Shown one piece after another: positions 44,969 through 55,375 of a stretch of DNA of 64,000 bases. Position 1 is the stretch's first letter, and each line of letters starts with the position of its first letter. Source of the DNA: Bemisia tabaci (Eukaryota; Arthropoda; Insecta; Hemiptera; Aleyrodidae); NCBI RefSeq assembly GCF_918797505.1, contig NC_092793.1, positions 63,011,749-63,075,748 of the forward strand. The letters are read 5' to 3'. The notes below the pieces were generated by a model that saw only the letters and a list, made by a program, of their open reading frames with translations, did no database searches and was not told the origin of the DNA. The translations under genes were made by a program, and so were the position numbers.

Positions 44969-45335
44969 CCCAAGTAGCAGAGATTGCAACAACTTATAGG
45001 TAACAAAATCGTTTGATTCCTGCAACTAATACATTGATGTGCAGATTGCCTACTTTCTCCCCCGAAGGAGCTATCATTGTTGGAGCTAGTTGCAATTAAG
45101 TAAGTTGAAACATGTTTCAGCTTCAAAGTATCGCTGGTCCCCTATCTTTAGATTTTGAACAACTTTGTTGTAGCAATTTTGTAATCTCAGAAGGGTGCAA
45201 CTTAGTCTTTCGATCAGATCGCCGAAAATCCGCACTTATCGACCAAAAGTTGACCGAAAGTTGCAACTTTGTTGCAACCAATACCAACATTGTTTCAACT
45301 TTTTGCACCTTTTGCATTGAAAAATGCTACTTGGG
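44969..45335. mobile_element. CCCAAGTAGCA element, GTTGCAAC word type, copy 1
   Basis: Perfect 11-bp TIR, 367 bp, TA on both sides (44967-44968, 45336-45337). Words TTGCAAC, GTTGCAA and AACTTTGTTG repeat across it. It aligns over its full length with 48468-48826. Confidence 0.87.
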
Positions 45336-45337
45336 TA

Positions 45338-46293
45338 GGCGGGACACAGTCCTGCGGGCTAATTTTTGAAATTGATAGATGAAGTGATAGAAAAAGGATG
45401 GGGAAAACGGAGCAATCCCACTGGTTTTGCATTGAGATTAGGTACTCCATTTTCCTTATATCTCCTTTGTCTACCACTTCTTGTCTACATCATTGTCCAT
45501 AATAATGAGCCATGAGGCATATGGCCGAAGAAAACTCGGAGGATGAGGGAGGATTATAATCCATCATTCTTCCTCGGAGAATCAAAGAATCCGACAAGTC
45601 GGATACCCTGGCGAGAAAGTCTCAATCTCTTACAAAATCCTCTGTGTCATTGCTTAAAATACAACCTTCATCATCGTTCCAAGTCAAACTCTGTCGAGTC
45701 CCGGTACGAACGATGGAGCTCTGATAGCCGTGTGTGCTCGAAGAGAAGACGAGCACCGCACAGCATGTAAGCACGAACCGTATGACACAATCGTCTGAGA
45801 GCTTAGAAAATTATTAGGGCCGAATTACTTGAAGCTAGTGGTCTGCTGGTTCTCGCGCTCGTGGTGTTTTTCCTCGGAAGATTAACTCTCATTAAGAGTA
45901 ATGGGATTCACTCGCTGGGTTGCATAAATTGAACTGAGTATTATGCAATTTACACACGGACTAATTTGACATTCACAGCTAGTTAGGCACTGAATATCTT
46001 GGCCTGTTCTAAAAAAAATGAATTCACAGGTTAGTAAGAGAGTTGATACCATTACATCACAATAAGCTGTGAGACTACAATCCGTGACACTACGACAGGA
46101 TCATTCAAAAGAGCCTCCCAAAAAGTGGCCCCTTTTCGGGAACCGGGGTATTACATTCGTATGTGGCTTAAATGAAATCTTATGATGAGGCAAGCCCCCG
46201 GTAAAAATTTTAGCTTCAGCATACATCTGGTTTCCGAGATACAGCGTTACAAAGTTTGCATATTTGAGTCTTAAAAATTTTCATTTTTTCCTG
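45338..46293. other. Unannotated region
   Basis: No gene recognised; TG at 46292-46293 is the left duplication of the next element. Confidence 0.35.
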
Positions 46294-46597
46294 CCCTGGT
46301 AAAAATAAGCCATACAAATTACCTATAGCCCGGCCATAGGAAAAATCCTATGGTAAATTGAAACATGGCCTTTTGGCGATAGGAATTTTCTATAGCCGGC
46401 GATTGAGAATTCCTATGGCTCGCTGTAGGAATTTTCAATAGCCGGCTATAGAAAATTTAGGGGTTCGCAGCTAGGGGATGGTGGAAAAGGGTTAATATTG
46501 TGGAAATAAATTTTGAAACCATGAAAAATAAAAATAATGAAACTTCTGGGATGTAATTTAATCGATTTTGAGGATTAGAAATTTCCTACCTACCTTG

Positions 46598-46671
46598 GGG
46601 ATTGAACCCGGGACCTACCTAACACTAACCGAAGACCCTACCAATTGAGCTATACCAGATGATGCCTTAAC
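46598..46671 (-). other. tRNA-like segment in the GGCTATAGCC element
   Basis: Minus strand: TAGCTCAATTGGTAG (box A, good match) and GGGTTCAATCCC (box B, good match) 35-40 nt apart. The anticodon stem is weak and acceptor pairing is poor, so a SINE head or tRNA pseudogene is favoured. Confidence 0.65.
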
Positions 46672-46734
46672 TTGACGCAAAACCGGTATTTAACGTCGAT
46701 TTGAACGGGCTATTTTCAATCTGCCTGGATTTGT

Positions 46735-47205
46735 CCGTGTATTTATTTTACTTTTTACTTTACTATATTTTTGAAATTTATTTTATCGTTTTACTTGTTT
46801 TATTTCCTTGCTGACTCTATTTTTTTCTTCACTCTATTTTATTTTTCAAGTACTTAATTTTTCTTCTTTAATTATTTACTTCTTATTCCTTTATTTTGTT
46901 TTATTTTTTACTCTAATTTATTTTAATACGTTATAATGTTTACTTTTTGAATTCATTCTATTCTTTAACCTCATTTAGATTTTCCCTTATACTTTATTTT
47001 TTTCTTCACCTCATTTTTTTACTTCATCTCCATGCTCTCTCTAATTTTTTACTTCAATTTAGTCTTTGACTTCATTTTATCATATATTTAATTCACTTTA
47101 TTTTATTTCTCTTCTGTTGTCTCTGTAATTCTATCATATCTGATATTCTATTACTTCCACTATTCTATTATTTTATTTATTTTTTTCTCTTTAAATTTTT
47201 CATTT
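46735..47205. repeat. T-rich low-complexity tract
   Basis: About 470 bp of TTTTATTT, TTACTTTT and CTTTATTTT words with almost no G. It takes the same position as the poly(T) or T-rich tracts in the other composite elements. Confidence 0.8.
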
Positions 47206-47734
47206 TCATTATGGGAGTGGTAGGCCTAAAGGGAAGAAGAGACAGTATATAGCGCTAGTGCGAGAAAGAGAGGTGCGCGTGACTTAGGATCCAACTGAAG
47301 CTCCGGTGCGGATGCTTTGCGCACTCATGTGACACATCTCAGCACCTACGCGCTAAATCTCACTCCCCTATTCATTCTCACGCCGGATTTTCCGTCGGAC
47401 GGAATCAACGATTTTTAACAGTGTATATTTGGCCGATTCAAATAAAAAAAATCAAAATCAAATCAAATTAAATTATGGAAAAGAAAGAATTATTGAGAAA
47501 AAATGGAAGAAAAATATTTTTAGAAAAGGAATTTGCAGGATAGATTCACTGGCGCTTATGATGATTTTCGAAAAAAACTACTTTTTTGATTGCCCCTCGT
47601 GCACACGCGTATTTCCAATCGCCGGATACTGAACATTCTGTTGCCGGCTACAGATGGCTGTCTTGGCAGCGGATGGTTATTGCCGTTATCCTATCACCAC
47701 TATCTAGTGATAGCCACAAATGGCCAGCTATTGA

Positions 47735-47985
47735 ATGTCCTATCGCTGGCTATTCATGGCTATCGCCGGCTGTAGAACGTTCTATCGCCGGCCATTCGTG
47801 GCTATCGCCGGCTGTAGAACGTTCTATCGCTGGCCATTCGTGGCTATAGCCGGCGATTGAACGTTCTATCGCCGGCCATTCGTGGCTATAGCCGGCGTTT
47901 GAACGTTCTATCGCCGGCCATTCGTGGCTATAGCCGGCGATTGAGCGTTCTATCGCCGGCCATTCGTGGCGATAGAGCTTTTTAT
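47735..47985. repeat. 42-bp tandem repeat
   Basis: About six units of GTTCTATCGCCGGCCATTCG plus TGGCTATAGCCGGCGATTGA. The period is a multiple of three, so both strands stay open (for example HEWPAIERSIAGYS on the minus strand), but the frame ends with the repeat and is not a gene. Confidence 0.85.
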
Positions 47986-48100
47986 CGCCGGCCATAAGGG
48001 CGATAAGAAAATCCTATCGCCAGCTATAAAAGCTATAGAAAATCCTACAGCCGGCCATAAGATTTCTCTATCGCCTTTATGGCTTATTTTTACCAGGGTG

Positions 48101-48467
48101 GATTTCCTTTAAAAAACATACTTCAAAGTAGACTTTACAATACTTACACGAAACGTAAATAGAAATTATGATAAAAAGAGTCTCCATTAATAATTTTGAC
48201 TCATATAAAAGCCTTTTTTGGCAGTACAACGTTGCAAAGTTTACATTTTTGAACTTTGAAAATACTCATTTTTTGCACCTAAGTTTCTCATTTACAAACC
48301 AATTTCAGTGGAGATCTAACTGTATTGTAGGGCATGAAATCAACAATTAGTGATACTGGTGGATGCATGCTATAATTTGTATCAATATACAATAATTCAG
48401 CATTTCAAAGTTTACATCCTTAATCTATGAAAATGTCTATTTTCTGTCGCTATTTTATTGGAGACAA
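48101..48467. other. Unannotated spacer
   Basis: AT-rich, no recognisable gene or repeat. Confidence 0.35.
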
Positions 48468-48826
48468 CCCAAGTAGCAGAGGTTGCAACAACTTGCAACA
48501 AAATCGTTTGATTCTTGCAACTATTAGATTGATGTGCAGATTGCCTACTCTCTCCCCCGAAGGAGCTATCATTGTTGGAACTAGTTGCAATTAAGTTGAG
48601 ACATGTATCAACTTCAAAGTTTTGCTGGTCGCCTATTTTCAGATTTTAAACAACTTTGGTTCAGCAATTTTGCAATCTCAGCAGGTTGCAACTTTGTCTT
48701 CCGATCGGATCGCTGAAAATCGGCACTTATCGACCAAAATTTGACCGAAACATGCAACTTTGTTCCAGCAAATACCAACATTGTTTCAACTTGTTGCAAC
48801 TTTTACATTGAAAAATGCTACTTGAG
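48468..48826. mobile_element. CCCAAGTAGCA element, GTTGCAAC word type, copy 2
   Basis: Left end CCCAAGTAGCA, right end TGCTACTTGAG (one change), AA on both sides (48466-48467, 48827-48828). 359 bp aligned with 44969-45335; differences are scattered substitutions and small gaps. Confidence 0.86.
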
Positions 48827-48828
48827 AA

Positions 48829-50164
48829 TGATAGAAAAAGTGTCGATGGTTAATGTTGTAAAGCAAAATGTGGAGGCCTTTTGTTAATCCTAGGTAAAAA
48901 TTGGTTTAAAAAATGGCACTGTTGCCAATTTTATTTATTTTTCTTTTAACATTAGATTATTAAATATAAGTTTAAAATATGGATACTTCCAATAAGTATC
49001 TGGTTGTAAAATGTAATCCAAGTGAGTTTATGGAATATAATGGATGACTTAGCATCAGCGTTGCTTTCAAAATATAAAAAATTCCGCGTCGAATTAGTTG
49101 CTGATTTAACCTTTCTTTTAGGTAGAATGAAAAAACAAACATAGAATATGGAAATATTCGAGTTTTTTTCTGTTAGATCTTAATACATCTTAGTATCGAT
49201 AATACATTCCTTGTGCCTTGGAGAACGGAACATCTTGAATATTGAAACGTAGGTACCTATATTATTAATGTTCCAATAATATTTATAAGACACTCTGCAA
49301 AAATATGGTATTCCTTATGATTTTTAAAGACATATTTTCATTTAACGATGTTGAATGAATATGTTTATATATGTATTATTATAAAACAACATTTCAGTAA
49401 CGTTTAAGAACTTCATTGCGTAAACGTCTCCAAGCCGTCACAGCACGCGTCCTTCATGAAAAGTATTACTCGCTGCCAAATGTAGATTTTCTTATTCCAG
49501 CCGCGAACCCAAAATTATAAGAAAAAGGATTGATGTATGTAATGTTGCCTCTCTCTTAGCTTTCACAAGCATTTTTTAGATTTTCTTCTGTATACAGTCC
49601 AATTCGTTCCTGTTTCACTTTTCTCCAAACATGACTGGAATCTTACTCTGTAGCCCTCGGATCTTCAATCTCGTCCCTTCCTTCACTACTCCATTTCTCC
49701 ATGCAACCGTTGAATTCCTTCTAGCGGAAATAAATGAAATGATGAAATATCTGATGAAGAATTTAATTATCTACCTGAGAAAAAAACTCAGCACTAATTT
49801 TATATCACAGTAGCATGATAATTCACAGAATACCTACCCAAGGTTGGGTTGAGCCCTTGGATTCAAGCGAATCCTTGGGTACCCTTTGGGTGTTTACTTT
49901 TTGCAGAAAAAGACCCCCTCGAGCGAGCAGGGCTCTCCGGGGGGGGGGGGGGGCAGATATTTCGCATACCGCATAATTTGTACACTCCGGTCGGAATCGG
50001 GTAATTCATGTACTTTAGTACATTTCTGACTGTCGCGGCCCCAGCCAGACCAGGCCAATCTACCGAAGGGATTGTGGGCGCCCTCAGAGTCGCGATGACG
50101 TCATGAGACAGTCAGATGCGAGTTTCATCAGCGAGCGCCCGGGAGAAAAGAGAGAGAGAAAAAA
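48829..50164. other. Unannotated AT-rich region
   Basis: No gene recognised. A G-run lies at 49938-49953. Confidence 0.35.
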
Positions 50165-50509
50165 AGAGGGTATCCAACACTGGCATACTCAAACGTGCAA
50201 GAGAGAGAAGGGAGTATCCACATCTGGCATACTCAGAGAGAGAAAGAGGGAGAGCAAAAAGGGAGCATCCGCATCTGGCATGCTCAAAAAGAGAGAGAAC
50301 GAGAAGGGAGCATCCACATTTGGCGTGCTCAAAAAGAGAGAGAACAAAAAGGGAGCATCCATATTTGGCGTGCTCAAAAAGAGAGAACGAGAGGAGAGCA
50401 TCCACATTTGGCGTGCTCTAGACTGAGAGAGAGCAAGAGGAGAGCATCCACATTTGGCGTGCTCTAGTAAGTCAGAGAAAGAGATGAACATCCACAACTG
50501 GCATGCTCT

Positions 50510-50541
<32 letters not shown>

Positions 50542-50700
50542 AGATGAGCATCCAATCTGGCGTGCTCGAGAGAGAGAGAGTGCGAGATGAGCTTCCAAAT
50601 CTGGCGAGCTCGAGAGGGGGAGAGAGAGAGGGGGGAGAGGGGGAGAGAGGGGAATGGAGAGAGGGAGAGAGAGAGAGAGAGTGTGTAACAAAAACTGCGG
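50165..50700. repeat. GAGAG-rich minisatellite followed by (GA)n
   Basis: About ten units of roughly 43-60 bp, each with CATCCACATTTGGCGTGCTC or a variant and a purine stretch (50165-50625), grading into (GA)n to about 50685. All forward and some reverse frames stay open through it, a DNA-level artefact. Confidence 0.85.
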
Positions 50701-51030
50701 AGAGACAGTAAGTACTATAGCGTGAAGTCTATGAGACTGAGAGTGGCAGAGTGCCGTGTAGTCTGAGGGACTGAGAGTGGCAGAGTGGCGATGACCAACT
50801 GATGTGGCCGAGCATATATAAGAGTGCTTGCATAACCGCTGAGATGATGGAAAATTCCGTTACATAACGCACTTATGTAACGAAGGTGGCCGACACGTGG
50901 AGGCGCACGTGCCGCGAATCGATGGAAAGTTCCGTTGCATAACCGCTTATGCAACTTTCGTTGACCGCACGTGGACCAACATTTGCCGCATGCGCCGTCC
51001 TTGGCGCGGTGCGAGCAAAAATGATACAAG
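50701..51030. other. Promoter-like stretch with two short palindromes
   Basis: GCATATATAAGAGTGC (50811-50826) resembles a TATA box. It is followed by the palindromes GTTACATAACGCACTTATGT (from 50860) and GTTGCATAACCGCTTATGCA (from 50933) with their completing bases, and a duplicated GATGGAAA(A/G)TTCCGTT. This could be part of a retroelement long terminal repeat, but no matching second copy or ends were found. Confidence 0.35.
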
Positions 51031-53088
51031 AAAAAATGCTATGAAAACGATACGAAAATCAGGGTTTTTCAAACCCAAAAGAACTAAATGCTACTTCACC
51101 AAACGAAAAGGGGGCCTCGCCCCGACACTGACGATGGCTTTGATGATGTATTTTTCTTAAACTGCGATCATCAAACTGGGCAACATTAGATATAATTCCA
51201 TTAAAATGGGTGGATGGGTGAGTGGGTGCTGAGGTTTTTCCTCCGTTGAATAATAAAATTCATCTGATATTAGATATTTCATGATTATTTCATTTATTTC
51301 CTCTAGAAGGAATTCAACGGTTGCGTGGAGTAAGCATCTTGTTTATGTTTGCCTACTTACGGCCGTAAGCGCACTGTATCAGCCAGTTGTGTGCGACCAA
51401 TGAAAAACCAGCACAAAATGGCCATACATTGTCTAGATAAATAGGTAGGTTGGTACTCTAGATTTCATGTTTTCATCAATAAATTGGAATCATGTATCTT
51501 TGATTAAGCACTTCATCTGCGCATTTCTCTCATAGCATTCATCATGAGGGGAAAAATACTTAATATTCCAAGAAAAATTAGTTTACTTAGGTATCTCGAA
51601 TGAACAATAACTACATACCAAATCGATACATTCGTGTCCATCTACACACGCGTGTTCATCGAAATGTATGGAAAGAGGCAATTTGCTGAAAGATGGGTAC
51701 ATTAACAGACTGTTTGACAACAGGCGGAGATAGGTTAGGTTAAAGGTCGCAGGTTGACTGCTCGTTGACCTGGTACCTGAAGTGGAATCTCCCAATGCCT
51801 CGGCATTGCCTGGGCAAAGGATCGTCCGCTCATAATGTGTTATGCCACAGAAATTAATGATGATGAAAAAAAATATAGGAACCATAGGTCATCAAATAAA
51901 ATTACAAGCAAACGTTCGTAGCTCGGCGGTGGTGTTTTCAAGGCAAAGCGAAGTATCCTTTGAGACTACTTTCTGATGATACAAATAACAGAATTTAAGT
52001 TTATCTTATTCCACATGACTGATATGGAAATAAGCACACAGAGCTTATTTACCTACACCTAGGAACCCTGGCAAGCAGGTTGATGTTTTGAAAACACTGA
52101 TTGTTCCAAAATTTGCACATTCATCAGTTAGGTATATATAATCTATTCGCCGATTACAGAACCAACTCTTGATCATCGATTAATTGTTTAATCGACTAAT
52201 CGAAAAACTCCAAAGTAATGTATACCTACCCCCTACAAAAAAGGTTCAGGCCTGCTAGACGTGTCGGAAGAAAAAAATGGAGGCACGCGCGTCGCCGCGC
52301 CGATGACGTTATTCAGGGAGCATAGGTAATACCTAGGTACACTAATAGTGCAAAGAAGTTAATTCAATACCTAAACGCAGAGATTTCTAACTGAGGGCAT
52401 CAGAACCAACCGAAAAGCGCCCAGCTAGCCTAACTGGTGAACTGCAGAGCTTAACACATCCACTAAAAACAGCATTTTTTCGGGCGGTTGACTCGCCGTC
52501 AAATGCGATGAGCGACGATTGCAAACCTGTATTCAGTGTTGTCATTTTAAATATTCTAAATAAGGTGATTCGTTGCGGATTCTTGATTTGGTCAAACTAG
52601 TGTGCAAAATACCGCATCGATCAAGTAAAAAATTTAGCAGGTTTTGCCTAATAGGACCATCGCCCCTGCGCGTGTGCTTATAAAGAGAACCATTTTTGAC
52701 CAAATATATTGCAACATTTAGAGAAATAAATACGAGCAGGTCCTTCTTGAAATAAAGTTTCATTCAATAAAGTATCAGACCACTATTTCGAATGCGACGT
52801 TTTTGGAGGAATGAAGCTTCAAACCTTTTTTTCCTGGGTCAAACTTGATGCGACTCGGTAGATGCGTTTTCTGTTACCTAAGCTCTGTCCAAACTATATC
52901 TATCAAAATTCGAAGGAAATACTCGATTTTCAAAATGTAGGCGTCATCACTTCCTTTTTTACTTAACACGGCAGCGGGCTGATCATTGAAATCGATACAC
53001 AAAGGGGCAGAAAGTAAAGGCTACTGAGCGAAAATGGAGTGATCCTATGTTGACGGAAATGGGTGGTCACAACAAACGAAAGAGGTAA
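51031..53088. other. Unannotated region
   Basis: No gene recognised. A TTAATCGATTAA-type fragment lies at 52165-52210 (ATCATCGATTAATTG, TTTAATCGACTAATCGA). Confidence 0.35.
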
Positions 53089-53200
53089 CCCTGGTAAAAA
53101 TTGGCTATAGGATCTGTGTTCCAAAATACCATGGACCTATAGCCGGCTATGAGATTTCTTACCTATAGCTTCTGTAAAAACTTTACAACCCTGTATAGTT
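53089..53200. mobile_element. Fragment of a GGCTATAGCC-type element
   Basis: CCCTGGTAAAAATTGGCTAT then CTATAGCCGGCTATGAG matches the left end of 46294-48098. No right end was found, so only a terminal fragment is claimed. Confidence 0.6.
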
Positions 53201-54603
53201 TTTAGTTGCCTACAGTTACCTCCCTCTGTTTCTTGTTCTTTCTGTTACATACAAGAGAAAAGACACACAATGTTTGTCTCTTCCCTTATTTATGATTATT
53301 TGATTTACTGATTAGTATAGCCATAGTAGGGCCTAGTAGTAGTAGGACCTATTTCAAATAGCTCCATTTGGTGACCCCAAAGTACATGATAATGTATATC
53401 CGGAATCTCAATTCAAAATAAATCAAGAAGAAAAATCCAACATGAATGTGTTGAAAAAGCGTGCCGAATAGGTAACTGAAATGTTTGACACAGACCTACC
53501 ATTTTCACGTCTTTGCTATTTGTATCAATTATTGGTACTTTTTGCTAAATTTGGGAGAAAATATTGATCCATTAAAAGTTGAATGTAAATTAATTTTGAA
53601 GATTCCGTCCAATTATCTTGATTTTTAGCTAATATGCGGCATTTACGCACGACCGCGATTTGGGCGAACAGTCATGCATCGAAATCGCGTTAAGTTAATC
53701 TTTTTGGATTTCGAACTATAGGTACCTACCTAACTTCTCTCCTATATTCGGCCGATTCTTACAAATGAGGTCTCTTTTTATTTGTATTTTAACGGAGAGT
53801 AAGTAAACACTCGCTAAATAGACGGAACACAATTTTTGTGAAAATTTGGTGGTGGATCCTAGCGTCACGGTGAATGGTTAATTGGACGTGAATGGTAAGG
53901 TTCGATGGCGGCGAGGCGAGGGTTGCCTCGCCGTCTTTTATTGCCTTGTTGGGAACCGGACACCCAAAGCGAAATCGGGAGATAACTGCAGTGGCCACGG
54001 TTAGCACATGGTATAATAATGAGCCATGCCGCAATCAGATGCTGAATTTAGCACCTGAATGTGGAAGTCAACAGTCATCGCCCAACGGCTGAAATTCAGC
54101 AAATTCGAGTTATTTTCATCCAGATGTGTATTGAATCTACTCGAATAGTTCAGACAAATTCAAAATTGGTCCGATGGTTGCTGAGAATCGTTGCTGAATT
54201 TTGCGCGTCACGCGCAAAATTACATTCAAGCCACATTCAGCTCCCACATTCAGCGTGTGATTGCGGTGTCTCGAGGCTTATCACAGATTGCTCTTACAGC
54301 GCAGGAAGCTCATTGGCTAAAAAGTTTTGGCGGGAGTGAAGCTACTAGAGTTGAGTCCTCCGAGCGTAGAAAAGCTTATATGATGTTTCTGTCAAATGAA
54401 ATAATACGGTTTTGACAGGAAAATGTTCTCAAGAGTTTCCAATTAGCAGTTCATTCGGGTTTTTGGTGAGAGACTATCAGGGCTTCACAGTATAACGATT
54501 TAAAGACAAAAAAACGGGTCCGAGGAAAAAAGTTTTTGGACGGCCCATTGAATAGCATTGGTTGATCGGTGTGCTGAACTATCCCGCCCGGCAAGGATGG
54601 TTG
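53201..54603. other. Unannotated region
   Basis: No recognised gene. 54040-54260 is enriched in GCTGAATTT/AAATTCAGC words, perhaps another word repeat. Confidence 0.35.
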
Positions 54604-54865
54604 CGAGTTCGTTGCCGCAACGTTTTTTAACAATGTTTCGAAAAACGTTTACTTGCAACATTTCTAAAATTGCTGTCAAAACGTTGTGAAAAAGTTTTAA
54701 GTCGACATTTTTTTAAAGCGTTTTTACAACGTCATTAAAAACGATGTAAAAACGCTTTAAAAAACGTTAGTTAAAACGTTGTTAAACTATAGTGTTCTGA
54801 TGTGTTGCGCAAACGTTGTAAAAGCGTTTTATTGCTCTGTTGTCAAGTCGTTTTTGTTGCATTGC
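54604..54865. repeat. AACGTTTTTAACGTT word array
   Basis: AACGTT, AAAACGTTGT, GCGTTTTTACAACG and TAAAAACGTT variants repeat in both orientations. The ends were not resolved. Confidence 0.65.
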
Positions 54866-55362
54866 ATGTAATATTTGATAAAAATGTCATAGCTTGGCAA
54901 AGAGCACGTGCAAGCAGATGATGTGCTGCAATTCGGAGGGGACACTTTTACACTGTTTCAGGTGTTCTTCTTTCTGTTGTACCTCAACAGATGATTTTCT
55001 CCAATGAATATAAGGGAATGCACCCTCATACAATGACACACACACACACACACCCTCACACACACACACACCCACACACACCCGCACACACACCCGCACA
55101 CACACACGCACACACATATATATATAAGATGGATAAAAATAAAAAAGTAAAAATAAAATAAAAATAAAAAATTAATTGATAGATAATTGAAAAATTAAAC
55201 AAATTAAAAAAATAACAATAAAAAAATATACAAAAAAGATGAAATTATAAAAGTAATTTAAAAATAAAAAAACAAATAATAAAAATTTTAAATATTTAGA
55301 AAATAATGTAGTAAATAATAAAAATACTAAATAATTATAATAATAGTAAATAATCTTACTAA
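54866..55362. repeat. (CA)n microsatellite and A-rich tract
   Basis: (CA)n with CCC interruptions lies at 55037-55117, followed by AAATAAAA-type sequence to about 55362. No gene. Confidence 0.75.
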
Positions 55363-55375
55363 AGTAAAAAAAAAA

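Larger units (their letters stand above)
46294..48098. mobile_element. CCCTGGTAAAAATAAGCC element, GGCTATAGCC word type
   Basis: The 20-bp ends (CCCTGGTAAAAATAAGCCAT and its complement) match perfectly, with TG on both sides (46292-46293, 48099-48100). 1805 bp. Order: word arm of GGCTATAG, CGGCTATAGAAA and so on (46315-46450); tRNA-like segment on the minus strand (46598-46671); T-rich tract (46735-47205); about 200 bp of unique, GC-richer sequence (47215-47420); second word arm with a 42-bp tandem repeat (47600-48090). No transposase. Confidence 0.88.

Noticed and set aside
12309..46671. Functional tRNA genes
   Set aside because: Promoter boxes are present but acceptor or anticodon stems do not close; all lie inside mobile elements.
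47586..47995. Repetitive protein with HEWPAIERSIAGYS units
   Set aside because: A 42-bp DNA repeat within a word array stays open in both directions and stops at the repeat edges.
240..48826. CRISPR-like or satellite interpretation of the word arrays
   Set aside because: Words are not regularly spaced, are inverted as often as direct, and each array is bounded by TIR and target duplication in a eukaryotic context.
50103..50711. Repetitive Arg/Lys-rich or Ser/Leu-rich proteins on either strand
   Set aside because: Minisatellite artefact: several frames are open at once.
50811..50826. A real pol II promoter
   Set aside because: The TATA-like word has no recognisable gene downstream; frequent AT-rich words make chance likely.
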